Positions 7,151 to 13,902 of a stretch of DNA of 13,902 bases are shown here, in pieces. Positions within the stretch are counted from its first letter, which is position 1. Every line of letters begins with the position of its first letter. Under the pieces are notes generated by a model, which made no database searches, was not told where the DNA came from, and saw only the letters and a list, made by a program, of their open reading frames with translations. Source of the stretch: Deltaproteobacteria bacterium (GTDB lineage Bacteria; Desulfobacterota; Binatia; UBA9968). The translations under genes and the position numbers were made by a program. The stretch covers positions 1 through 13,902 of the forward strand of contig JAERMN010000027.1 of NCBI GenBank assembly GCA_016844625.1, in the 5' to 3' direction.

Positions 7151-8557
7151 TTACATATTAGAGATAATCGCATCACCGAATCCGGAGCAGCTCACCAGCT
7201 TGGACCCTGGCATCAACCGCTCGAAGTCGTACGTCACCGTCTTATCATTGACCGCGCCTTCGATACCTTTGATGATCAGATCAGCGGCATCGCCCCATCC
7301 CATATAGCGAAGCATCATCTCGCCGGAGAGAATTACCGATCCCGGATTCACTTTGTCGAGGTCGGCGTACTTGGGCGCCGTGCCATGGGTCGCTTCGAAC
7401 ACCGCGTGGCCGCTCTCGTAATTGATATTGGCGCCCGGCGCGATGCCGATGCCGCCGACCTGCGCGGCCAGCGCGTCAGAAAGATAATCGCCGTTCAGAT
7501 TCAGCGTCGCGATGACATCGTAATCCTTGGGCCGAATCAGCACGAACTGTAGCGTCACGTCGGCGATGGAGTCTTTGAGCATCAGTTTGGACTTCCACTT
7601 ACCGTCGCCGTGGCTTGGCCAGAGCTTGAGCGCCTCTTCGACTTCCTTCTTAATATCACCCTGCTGCGCTGGCGACATCATGTCGAAGCCGGGGTCGATC
7701 TGCTTGGCGTTGTCTTCGATCGAAATATTGGGGTTGGCTTCCTTGTTGCCTAAGATCCACGATTCGCGTTCGGCGATAACGTCGCCTCGAAATTCACGCT
7801 TGGCGAGGGCGTAGCCCCACTCCATGAACGCGCCCTCGGTGTATTTCATGATGTTGCCCTTGTGGACAAAGTTAATATTCTTGCGCTTATTCGCCAGCGC
7901 CCATTGAATCGCCGCACGCACCAGCCGTTCGGTGCCTTCCACCGACACCGGCTTCAAACCAACGGCGGCCGTGTTGGGAAAGCGAATCTTGGCATATTCC
8001 TTTGGAAAGTTGTCCTTAAGCAGGGACTTGAATTTCGCATTCGCTTCGGTGCCGTTGGGAAACTCGATGCCGGTGTAAATATCTTCGGTGTTTTCCCGGA
8101 ACACCGCCATGTCCACGAACTCAGGATGCTTCACGGGAGAAGGCACGCCTTTGAAGTAACGCACAGGGCGCAGGCATACGTAGAGATCGAGCAACTTTCT
8201 TAGACCGACGTTTAACGAAGTCATACCGCCACCGATCGGCGTGGTCAGCGGCCCTTTGATACCAACAAGAAATTCGGTAAATGCCGGCACGGTTTCTTCG
8301 TGCAGCCAACTGTTATATCGCTTAAACGATTTTTCACCGGCGTAAACCTCCATCCAGTGAATTTTCTTCTTGCCGCCATAAGCTTTCTCGACCGCGGCGT
8401 CGAAGACCCGCACCGAGGCACGCCAAATATCGCGGCCCGTGCCGTCACCTTCGATGAATGGAATGATCGGATTGTCGGGGACCTGGAGCTTCTTGTTCGC
8501 CCCCAGGGTGATCTTAGCGCCGTCCTTCGGGACTTTTACCACTTTGTACTCTGCCAT
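7151..8557 (-). CDS. icd: Isocitrate dehydrogenase, NADP-dependent, long form
   Basis: The 468-residue enzyme oxidatively decarboxylates isocitrate to 2-oxoglutarate. Substrate residues known in E. coli ICD are present: Ser114 (GGGMTSLN), Arg120, Arg130 and Arg154, Tyr161, and Lys233 (VHKGN). NADP specificity is supported by Lys396-Tyr397 (HGTAPKYA), Tyr443 and Arg447 (TYDFERLM), which match the NADP-binding set of E. coli. Ser114 equals the serine phosphorylated by AceK there, but no aceK is in view. About 48 extra residues (around 265-325) sit between EFRG and LKDSIADV, making it roughly 50 longer than the E. coli enzyme; cyanobacterial ICDs are similarly long. GAGGAG precedes the ATG. It is the first gene of the leftward cluster, with mdh 20 bp on. 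Confidence 0.97.
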   Translation of the reverse strand: MAEYKVVKVPKDGAKITLGANKKLQVPDNPIIPFIEGDGTGRDIWRASVRVFDAAVEKAYGGKKKIHWMEVYAGEKSFKRYNSWLHEETVPAFTEFLVGIKGPLTTPIGGGMTSLNVGLRKLLDLYVCLRPVRYFKGVPSPVKHPEFVDMAVFRENTEDIYTGIEFPNGTEANAKFKSLLKDNFPKEYAKIRFPNTAAVGLKPVSVEGTERLVRAAIQWALANKRKNINFVHKGNIMKYTEGAFMEWGYALAKREFRGDVIAERESWILGNKEANPNISIEDNAKQIDPGFDMMSPAQQGDIKKEVEEALKLWPSHGDGKWKSKLMLKDSIADVTLQFVLIRPKDYDVIATLNLNGDYLSDALAAQVGGIGIAPGANINYESGHAVFEATHGTAPKYADLDKVNPGSVILSGEMMLRYMGWGDAADLIIKGIEGAVNDKTVTYDFERLMPGSKLVSCSGFGDAIISNM

Positions 8558-8571
8558 GGTCTCCTCACCTG

Positions 8572-8625
8572 CAAAAATAGCCTAAGGGCGTCTACCGATA
8601 CTCGCCGCGCCTTAGGCTATTTTTG
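8572..8625 (-). terminator. Strong terminator-like hairpin in the icd leader
   Basis: CAAAAATAGCCTAAG at 8572-8586 pairs perfectly with CTTAGGCTATTTTTG at 8611-8625, and the stem extends 3 more base pairs past a one-base bulge to enclose a loop of about 17 nt. Read leftward it ends in TTTTT, as a Rho-independent terminator would. It lies downstream of the 8687-9361 gene stop and only 14 nt before the icd ATG, right beside its ribosome binding site. It may end the upstream transcript, act as an attenuator of icd, or both. Confidence 0.75.
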
Positions 8626-8648
8626 GAAATTGAATTTTTAACTGGTCA

Positions 8649-8677
8649 AAATTAACTGATTACCTACTGCGAGTCAA
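8649..8677 (-). promoter_or_regulatory. Predicted sigma70-like promoter for icd
   Basis: On the minus strand TTGACT (8672-8677) and TAATTT (8649-8654) are separated by exactly 17 bp, between the stop of the membrane-protein gene and the hairpin. Transcription would start near 8642 and give a leader of about 85 nt that includes the hairpin. The call is from sequence match alone. Confidence 0.5.
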
Positions 8678-8686
8678 GGTGCCTAA

Positions 8687-9361
8687 CTAATCGTTATTCT
8701 TCTGCTCTAGCCATTTTTCTAAGAAGCGCCCGGCAACCTCTCTCCCACCCAACCCAAAGGCTAAGGCGAGCGCCAAACACGCCGCGCCGAAGACCAAAAT
8801 GAACGCCCAGATAACGATCTCAGAGGCGATATCGAGGATCTCGAACATGCCGGCAACGACGAAAATCGCAGCCGCGAGATAAGCCGCTCGGCCGATCGAT
8901 GCCGCTTGTTCCAAACCAGCGTTGGCGCAGGAAGTGCGCGTGACGGACTCAAGAAAGTTGGCGAAGTAGAGTCCGAGAATCAGCGTCACCAGGGCGGCAA
9001 CAATCTTTGGAATGTACAAGTAGATCGTGTGCAGTGTATCGGTTGCGCCGCTCAGATTGAGCGTCTCCAAGGTCGTCACGATGGCGATCAAAAACAAAAA
9101 CCAAAAAACCAGAAGCCCCAGTATGTCGGAAGCCGACTGGCGAATGCCGCCGCGATCGAGGATCTGTTTGATGCCGGAGCGCTCCGCCAGGATATCGAAC
9201 TGGCACAGCTTTAACACCCGCACGACAATGCGCTTGATCACATTACAAATCACCCAGCCGAGCAGAATGATCGCAATGGCAAAAAACAAATTGGGCAGAA
9301 ATACCGCGATCTTGGTGATAAACGCATCCCAAAACCCAGTGACCGTGACAACGGGATTCAT
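8687..9361 (-). CDS. Small integral membrane protein with two MscS-type transmembrane-helix repeats
   Basis: The 224-residue protein has about five hydrophobic helices (roughly 18-40, 80-100, 116-136, 158-176 and 184-206). Two segments look alike: LPNLFFAIAIILLGW (22-36) and IPKIVAALVTLILG (117-130), each followed by a short polar stretch. This matches the conserved TM-helix repeat of the CmpX-like, mechanosensitive-channel-related family. The C-terminus contains AFGLGGREVAGRF, typical of that group. It lacks the cytoplasmic beta domain of true MscS channels, so gating by tension is unproven. GAGGAGG at 5-nt spacing supports the ATG at 9361. It is transcribed away from the ccm operon and is followed by the icd promoter and hairpin. 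A channel or envelope-stress role is inference. Confidence 0.75.
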   Translation of the reverse strand: MNPVVTVTGFWDAFITKIAVFLPNLFFAIAIILLGWVICNVIKRIVVRVLKLCQFDILAERSGIKQILDRGGIRQSASDILGLLVFWFLFLIAIVTTLETLNLSGATDTLHTIYLYIPKIVAALVTLILGLYFANFLESVTRTSCANAGLEQAASIGRAAYLAAAIFVVAGMFEILDIASEIVIWAFILVFGAACLALALAFGLGGREVAGRFLEKWLEQKNND

Positions 9362-9384
9362 CGATTCCTCCTCAGCGCAACCCG

Positions 9385-9428
9385 ATTATAGCTTGTCCAA
9401 AATAGGAGAGTTGCGGTATTAATGTCAA
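9385..9428 (-). promoter_or_regulatory. Predicted promoter elements for the membrane-protein gene
   Basis: On the minus strand a perfect TATAAT lies at 9385-9390, about 23 bp before the ATG at 9361, but without a good -35 at 17 bp. A perfect TTGACA lies at 9423-9428, with TATTTT 18 bp on as an alternative -10. Which element is used cannot be told from sequence. Confidence 0.4.
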
Positions 9429-9463
9429 TCGACCGGCGTAATATTACAAAAATCGCAGCGCGC

Positions 9464-9492
9464 TTGAATCCGTGAAGTTCGCTCACTATAGT
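9464..9492 (+). promoter_or_regulatory. Predicted sigma70-like promoter for the ccm operon
   Basis: TTGAAT (9464-9469) and TATAGT (9487-9492) are separated by 17 bp on the plus strand. Transcription would begin near 9499, leaving about 46 nt before the ccmA start. No other promoter-like pair of this quality is seen in the 183-bp divergent region. Confidence 0.5.
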
Positions 9493-9544
9493 TGATCCAC
9501 TTAACTCTCCGTGCCACGTCGATTCACGAAAGCGAATTCCAACC

Positions 9545-10261
9545 TTGCGCCTGACCGTCAATCATCTCGCCAAAGCCTACGGCTTTCTTTGGGCACTCAG
9601 AGATGTCAGCATCGATCTCCCGGCCGGCGCATTCGTCGCCGTGCTCGGGCCCAACGGCGCAGGCAAGACTACGTTGTTGAAACTACTCGCCGGCTTGATC
9701 GCGCCGACAACCGGTGCGATCCAATTCGATGGGGTCACGCTGGCCCCGAACAATCCGCTGGCGCGAAAGCAAATTGGTTTTTTGGCGCCGGCGGATCATC
9801 TCTACGATAACTTGACCGTCAGAGAAAACCTCTGTTTCTTCACATCGCTCTATCAGCGCAACGATAGAACGGTGAACATCGATAGGGCCCTTGAAACCGT
9901 TGGCCTGTCGCAGCGCCGCGACGAATTCGTCGGCAATCTCTCGAGCGGCCTGAAGTGCCGCGTGTCCATCGCCAAATGGCAGCTCTTGCAGCCGGGCTTG
10001 CTCTTGCTTGACGAGCCCTACGGTGTGCTCGACGGCAACGGTGTCGATTTATTAGAGAGTTTTCTTCAGTCTCACTGCCAACGGGGACATATCGTGATCA
10101 TGGCCTCGCACCATGTTTCACGCGCACTAAAACTTTGTAACCGCGCGCTGATCTTGCATCAGGGACGGCTGAGTTTCGATGAGGCGAAGCAGCAGCCTTG
10201 GCCGAGCTTCGCTCAGGCCTTTGGCGAATTTCTGCCGCACGGAGAGTCATGGAACTCCTAA
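9545..10261 (+). CDS. ccmA: Heme exporter ATP-binding protein CcmA
   Basis: The 238-residue ABC ATPase powers release of heme-loaded CcmE from the CcmABCD complex at the inner membrane. Walker A is GPNGAGKTT (35-43), the signature is LSSGL (132-136), Walker B is LLLLDE (152-157) and the switch histidine lies in ASHH (187-190). The usual Q-loop glutamine is not evident: the region reads FLAPADHLYDNLT (79-91), with Ala where Gln is expected. The start is a TTG at 9545, because no ATG, GTG or other TTG start lies upstream in frame and the family N-terminus fits there; the ribosome binding site is weak. Its end overlaps ccmB by 13 bp. A bare ATPase of this size could be another ABC protein, but the ccmBCDEF neighbours settle it. 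Confidence 0.93.
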   Translation: MRLTVNHLAKAYGFLWALRDVSIDLPAGAFVAVLGPNGAGKTTLLKLLAGLIAPTTGAIQFDGVTLAPNNPLARKQIGFLAPADHLYDNLTVRENLCFFTSLYQRNDRTVNIDRALETVGLSQRRDEFVGNLSSGLKCRVSIAKWQLLQPGLLLLDEPYGVLDGNGVDLLESFLQSHCQRGHIVIMASHHVSRALKLCNRALILHQGRLSFDEAKQQPWPSFAQAFGEFLPHGESWNS

Positions 10262-10926
10262 AGCACACCTATCTCGTGCTCAGCAAAGACCTGCTGTTGG
10301 AGCTGCGCCGGCGCGACAGCGTGTTGACGATGTTTTTCTTCGGCACGCTGTTGCTCTTCGTCTTTCACTTTTCCTTCGATCTGCCGCCGGACAAGGTCGC
10401 CGAGATGGCACCGGCGCTCCTTTGGCTGGCGTTTTTGTTCACCGGAACTTTGGGGCTGGCACAACTGTTTCAAGCTGAAAGGGAGAACCACTGTCTCGAT
10501 GCGCTGCTGCTCTCCCCGCTTGACCGCGGCGCGCTGTTTCTTGCCAAGACTAGTTTTAACTTAATCCTGATGCTTCTCGTCGAGCTCGTCGTCATGCCGC
10601 TGTTTTGGATTTTGTTTAATTTATCCGCCTGGAATTTGCTACCTCAACTTTTTCTGGTTACCTTACTGGGCACCATCGGCTTTTGCGTTCTCGGCACGAT
10701 CATGTCCGCGCTCACTTTGCGCGCCCGGGCGCGCGAGTTGCTTTTACCGTTGGTGCTGTTCCCGTTGATGATTCCGGTGATCCTCGCCACCATTCGCTGT
10801 ATGGAGAGTGTTTTGAAAAACGGTGAGTTCGGCGATGCCGTGTCATGGCTCAAGCTGCTCTTAGGCTTCGATGTGATATTCATGACCGTGGGAGTTTTGA
10901 TCTTCGACTGGGTGATTGAAAGTTAA
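10249..10926 (+). CDS. ccmB: Heme exporter membrane subunit CcmB
   Basis: The 225-residue inner-membrane protein partners CcmA in the System I complex. It starts MELLKHTYLVLSKDLLLE, then shows about six hydrophobic segments (near 24-42, 52-70, 95-120, 125-150, 160-182 and 200-222). The family motif region includes FQAERENHCLDALLLSP, which matches the conserved ERE...G/D-LLLSP loop of CcmB. The frame extends 17 codons upstream to 10198, but the ATG at 10249, preceded by GGAGAG, gives the family N-terminus and a 13-bp overlap with ccmA. ccmC begins 2 bp after its stop. The length is normal. Confidence 0.93.
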   Translation: MELLKHTYLVLSKDLLLELRRRDSVLTMFFFGTLLLFVFHFSFDLPPDKVAEMAPALLWLAFLFTGTLGLAQLFQAERENHCLDALLLSPLDRGALFLAKTSFNLILMLLVELVVMPLFWILFNLSAWNLLPQLFLVTLLGTIGFCVLGTIMSALTLRARARELLLPLVLFPLMIPVILATIRCMESVLKNGEFGDAVSWLKLLLGFDVIFMTVGVLIFDWVIES

Positions 10927-10928
10927 CT

Positions 10929-11636
10929 ATGGCCGCGTCTACGCAACCGGTTGAGAAGCGCAAAGGTATCCTCGGCGGCTTGGCAGTGGTGGCCGTTGTC
11001 ATTGGGCTCTACTGGAGCTTGGCCGTGGCCCCGCCCGATGCTTATCAGGGTGAAGTCCAACGCATCATGTATCTCCACCTGCCGAGCATCCTGACCGCCT
11101 ATCTATCCTACTTCCTCGTCTTCGTTGGCAGCGCCATGTATTTATGGAAACGCGAGAAACGCGATGACCTGCTCGCCCACGCCGCCGCTGAGCTCGGCGT
11201 ATTATTCACCGCTCTCACCATCATCGAAGGATCGATCTGGGGCAAGCCGACCTGGGGCGTGTGGTGGACTTGGGATGCGCGGCTGACGCTGACCGCGATC
11301 TTGCTTTTGATCTATGCCGGTTACTTGATGCTGCGGTCTTTGATCGACGACGAGAGCCGCGCCGCTTCTGCTGCGGCGATTCTCGGCATCATCGGTTTTC
11401 TCGACATTCCACTGATTCACATGTCGGTCTACTGGTGGCGCACCCTGCACCAACCGCCGTCAATTCTGCGGCCGGACAAGACGCCCTGGGAGACGGTTCA
11501 TCCGAGTTTGTTGACTGCCTTGGCGATCAGTTTCGTCGGTTTTATTTTGCTCTATTTCTACCTGTTGTCGCTGCGCTATCGGGTCGGTGAGATGCGCCAA
11601 GAGATCAAGGCGTTGCGCTTGGAGCGAGGTGCTTGA
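10929..11636 (+). CDS. ccmC: Heme handling protein CcmC
   Basis: The 235-residue membrane protein loads heme onto CcmE. It carries the tryptophan-rich WWD motif WGKPTWGVWWTWDARL (104-119) facing the periplasm, and the two conserved heme-ligand histidines, His50 (MYLHLPS) and His164 (PLIHMSVYWW). Six membrane segments are visible (about 14-32, 54-72, 86-102, 119-137, 148-166 and 194-215). The C-terminus is charged and probably cytoplasmic. It starts 2 bp after ccmB and its TGA stop shares one base with the ATG of ccmD (TGATG). CcsA of System II also has a WWD domain, but the length and neighbours fit CcmC. Confidence 0.96.
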   Translation: MAASTQPVEKRKGILGGLAVVAVVIGLYWSLAVAPPDAYQGEVQRIMYLHLPSILTAYLSYFLVFVGSAMYLWKREKRDDLLAHAAAELGVLFTALTIIEGSIWGKPTWGVWWTWDARLTLTAILLLIYAGYLMLRSLIDDESRAASAAAILGIIGFLDIPLIHMSVYWWRTLHQPPSILRPDKTPWETVHPSLLTALAISFVGFILLYFYLLSLRYRVGEMRQEIKALRLERGA

Positions 11637-11791
11637 TGGGGCCCTGGGGATTTGTTTCATTAGCCTATGGCATTGTTTGGGCTGCCATCGTCGTGTACTG
11701 GTTGTTCTTGAAACACCGTTATCGCCAAGCCGAAGCGGAACTCAACCGATTGAGGTCGTCGGAGGCGGCCGCCAGCCATGACAAAAGGTAA
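11636..11791 (+). CDS. ccmD: Small heme exporter subunit CcmD
   Basis: A 51-residue protein fits exactly between ccmC and ccmE, starting on the last base of the ccmC stop and ending 14 bp inside ccmE. It begins MGPWGFVSLAYGIVWAAI, with one membrane helix at about 7-25, followed by a positively charged and then helical tail (KHRYRQAEAEL). That is the layout of CcmD, which stabilises the CcmABC complex and helps release holo-CcmE. Similarity among CcmD proteins is low, so size, the single helix, aromatic N-terminus and position carry the call. Confidence 0.88.
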   Translation: MGPWGFVSLAYGIVWAAIVVYWLFLKHRYRQAEAELNRLRSSEAAASHDKR

Positions 11792-12221
11792 ACGATTTTT
11801 GATCGGCGGTGTGATTATTCTCGCCGCCCTCGCCTACATCATCTACGGTGGTATGCAGGAGGCGCTGGTCTATTTCAAAATGCCGTCAGAACTCCGCGCC
11901 GAAGAAAAATCAATGCAGGGCAAGTTCGTCCGCATGGGCGGCATGGTGGTCAAGGGCTCGCTGCAAAAAGACCTGCAAAATCTCACCTATCGTTTCCAAC
12001 TCACCGACGGCGCCACCGCCTTTCCAGTTTATTTCAAAGGCGTGCCGCCGGATCTGTTCGTCGAAGGCAAAGGCGCGGTGGTCGAAGGCCGGGTCGGCAG
12101 CGACGGGGTCTTTCAAGCGACCATGATCATGGCCAAGCACGCCGAGGACTATAGCCCCCACCCCGACGGCAAGACGCCTAGCAAAAGTTTCATTCCCGCC
12201 AAGGAAGCCGGCGCCCAGTGA
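11778..12221 (+). CDS. ccmE: Periplasmic heme chaperone CcmE
   Basis: The 147-residue protein is anchored by one N-terminal helix (about 6-23) with an OB-fold domain in the periplasm. It binds heme covalently and passes it to the CcmF lyase. The motif AKHAEDY at 119-125 holds the heme-attaching His121 and the axial Tyr125, so this is the classic histidine type and not the cysteine variant of some archaea and sulfate reducers. It overlaps ccmD by 14 bp, and its TGA overlaps the ccmF GTG by 4 bp (GTGA). The C-terminal tail after residue 130 is Pro/Lys-rich and probably disordered. Confidence 0.97.
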   Translation: MTKGKRFLIGGVIILAALAYIIYGGMQEALVYFKMPSELRAEEKSMQGKFVRMGGMVVKGSLQKDLQNLTYRFQLTDGATAFPVYFKGVPPDLFVEGKGAVVEGRVGSDGVFQATMIMAKHAEDYSPHPDGKTPSKSFIPAKEAGAQ

Positions 12222-13902
12222 CCGCGACTCTCGGCCATACTTCGATCCTTTTGGCCTTTCTCGCGGCGCTGGTCGGCATCGCCAGTCCGTTGGTGGCGGC
12301 GCGCTTTGAACCGGAGCGTTTTCGCGCCGTCGCCCGCTACTCGATCTTCGGTCAATTTGCTCTGGTCACATTGGCGGCGGCGGCGCTGATCTACGGCCTG
12401 GTCGCCACCGATTTTTCGATCAAGTACGTCGCCTTCAACACTACCCGCGCCACGCCATTTTATTATCGCGTCACCGGTCTCTGGGGCGCGCTCGAAGGCT
12501 CGCTGTTGCTCTGGGAATGGATCCTGATCATCTTCGCCGGCATCGTCGCCTGGGTTTATCGCAACCGCCACCATGAAATGATGCCCTGGGTGATCATGAT
12601 TTTTTCCATCGTCTCGGCGTTCTTTCTCGGCGTCATTGGTTTCCTGTCAAATCCCTTTGAATCGGTTTTTCCGATACCGCTCGATGGCCGCGGTCTCAAC
12701 CCTCTGCTCGAAGACGCCAATATGATGACCCACCCGCCGCTGCTTTACACCGGCTTCGTCGGTCTCACCGTGCCCTTCGCCTTCGCCATGGCGGCGTTAA
12801 TCGTCGGCAAAATTGACGAAGCCTGGATCACCACGACGCGGCGCTGGACCATCATCGCGTGGTTTTTTTTAACCGCTGGTAATCTCGTCGGCGCCTGGTG
12901 GTCCTATCATGTGCTCGGTTGGGGCGGCTACTGGGCCTGGGATCCGGTGGAGAACGCGGCCTTCATGCCCTGGCTCCCAGCAACCGCGTTCTTGCATTCC
13001 GTGCAAGTGCAGGAACGCCGGCGCATGCTTAAAGTCTGGAATCTGTCGCTGATCATCGTCGCTTTTAGCCTAACGATCTTCGGGACTTTTCTCACCCGCT
13101 CGGGTATCATTTCATCGATCCATGCGTTTTCATCGGGACCCGTCGGCGCTTTTTTCTTGGGCTTTCTTGCTTTCATCCTGCTCGGTTCCTTCGGCCTGCT
13201 CGCCTACCGCGCCGATCTTCTCAAGGAACAGCCGGAGCTCGACTCCATGGTGAGCCGCGAGTCGGCGTTCTTGCTCAACAACATCGTGCTCGTGTCGGCG
13301 CTGTTTACGATTTTTCTTGGCACGATCTTTCCATTGATTTCCGAGGCGGTTGCCGGCGTTCAGATCAGCGTCGGCGCGCCTTATTTCAATTCCGTCACCG
13401 TGCCGCTATTTTTATGCTTGGTATTTCTCATGGCGGTCGGTCCAATGATCGCCTGGCGGCGCGCCACTTGGGATAACTTGAAGCGCAACTTTCTCTGGCC
13501 GGCGGCGACGGCGCTCGCCTTTGGCATGTTCCTGTTCGTCTGGAAAGTGAAGGACTTTCTACCGCTTCTTGGATTCACGCTGCTCGCCTTTGTGGTTTCG
13601 ACGATTACTTTCGATACCGCGCTCGCTCTGCGCGCGCGCAAACGCATCGCCGGCGAGGGCGTCCTACGCGGCCTCGCCACGCTCACCAGGCGTAATCAGC
13701 GGCGCTACGGCGGCTTCATCGTTCATCTCGGTATCGTCTTGATCATGATGGGAATCGCCGGCTCGATGACCTACAGCAGCGAAAAGGACGCCACCCTGGC
13801 GGTCAAAGACAATTTGACCATCGGCAACTACCGCGTCCAGTTCGAAGGCCTCAAAGGCTCACAACAACCGACTCACTTCCGCGTCGAAGGCGCGTTCCGG
13901 GT
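12218..13902 (+). CDS. ccmF: Cytochrome c heme lyase subunit CcmF (partial, C-terminus off the right edge)
   Basis: Starting at a GTG that overlaps the ccmE stop, 561 codons are readable and the frame is open at the window end; E. coli CcmF is about 647 residues, so most is present. CcmF carries heme from CcmE to apocytochrome c with CcmH. The WWD domain WGGYWAWDPVENAAF lies at 235-249. The histidines of the known CcmF heme ligands are all visible: His173 (THPPLLYTG), His260 (FLHS), His302 (IHAFS) and His503 (FIVHLG). Many hydrophobic segments cover the protein, as expected for a polytopic membrane protein. No ATG is available before residue 121, which supports the GTG. ccmG and ccmH functions may follow outside the window. 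Confidence 0.96.
   Translation, partial: MTATLGHTSILLAFLAALVGIASPLVAARFEPERFRAVARYSIFGQFALVTLAAAALIYGLVATDFSIKYVAFNTTRATPFYYRVTGLWGALEGSLLLWEWILIIFAGIVAWVYRNRHHEMMPWVIMIFSIVSAFFLGVIGFLSNPFESVFPIPLDGRGLNPLLEDANMMTHPPLLYTGFVGLTVPFAFAMAALIVGKIDEAWITTTRRWTIIAWFFLTAGNLVGAWWSYHVLGWGGYWAWDPVENAAFMPWLPATAFLHSVQVQERRRMLKVWNLSLIIVAFSLTIFGTFLTRSGIISSIHAFSSGPVGAFFLGFLAFILLGSFGLLAYRADLLKEQPELDSMVSRESAFLLNNIVLVSALFTIFLGTIFPLISEAVAGVQISVGAPYFNSVTVPLFLCLVFLMAVGPMIAWRRATWDNLKRNFLWPAATALAFGMFLFVWKVKDFLPLLGFTLLAFVVSTITFDTALALRARKRIAGEGVLRGLATLTRRNQRRYGGFIVHLGIVLIMMGIAGSMTYSSEKDATLAVKDNLTIGNYRVQFEGLKGSQQPTHFRVEGAFR

Noticed and set aside
12149..12574. A 141-codon minus-strand open frame opposite ccmE/ccmF
   Set aside because: CcmF is secure on the plus strand, with its heme histidines and WWD domain. 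The antisense product is composition-biased and unlike known proteins.
1..13902. A defence, mobile or biosynthetic novelty locus
   Set aside because: Every gene over the whole window belongs to a known family. No transposase, integrase, nuclease, toxin-antitoxin pair or biosynthetic core enzyme was seen on either strand.

Overview
This window comes from a Gram-negative bacterium of roughly 55-60% GC. Nothing in it names the species. A System I cytochrome c maturation operon, a cyanobacterial-length NADP-type isocitrate dehydrogenase and the order icd-mdh-sucC-sucD-ndk-rlmN-mtnP would fit a deltaproteobacterial-type lineage (Desulfobacterota, Binatota, Methylomirabilota and relatives). That placement is an inference from gene content and is held loosely. 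The DNA looks like core metabolic chromosome: dense, short gaps, no transposase, integrase, phage gene, tRNA, rRNA or CRISPR array.

Left nine genes (about 1-8557, all minus strand, read right to left). The cluster opens with icd and mdh, then sucC and sucD (both subunits of succinyl-CoA synthetase), ndk, rlmN, mtnP (methylthioadenosine phosphorylase), a PfkB-family kinase and a family 2 glycosyltransferase cut by the left edge. Several junctions overlap or nearly touch (sucD/ndk by 1 bp, mtnP/pfkB by 4 bp, pfkB/glycosyltransferase 4 bp apart), so at least parts are co-transcribed. A sigma70-like promoter is predicted just upstream of icd, and a strong terminator-like hairpin lies between it and the icd start. 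Three gaps inside the cluster carry short repeat or palindromic sequence: before mtnP (the most elaborate, with one repeat apparently inserted in another), before sucD, and before sucC.

Middle (8687-9544). A small membrane protein built from two MscS-type transmembrane-helix repeats is on the minus strand. A divergent promoter region follows.

Right (9545-13902, plus strand). A compact ccmABCDEF operon encodes the heme exporter (CcmA ATPase, CcmB and CcmC membrane subunits, small CcmD), the covalent heme chaperone CcmE and the heme lyase component CcmF, which runs off the right edge. Junctions are overlaps or at most 2 bp, which points to translational coupling. The 51-residue ccmD was found by direct reading. 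The ccmG/ccmH functions are not in view and may lie beyond the edge.

Together the genes supply NADPH and substrate-level ATP/GTP from the TCA cycle, balance nucleotide pools, salvage methylthioadenosine, and mature c-type cytochromes for respiration. I found no convincing undescribed multi-gene system. The most useful leads are the icd leader hairpin, the nested repeat before mtnP, and the unassigned kinase coupled to mtnP.
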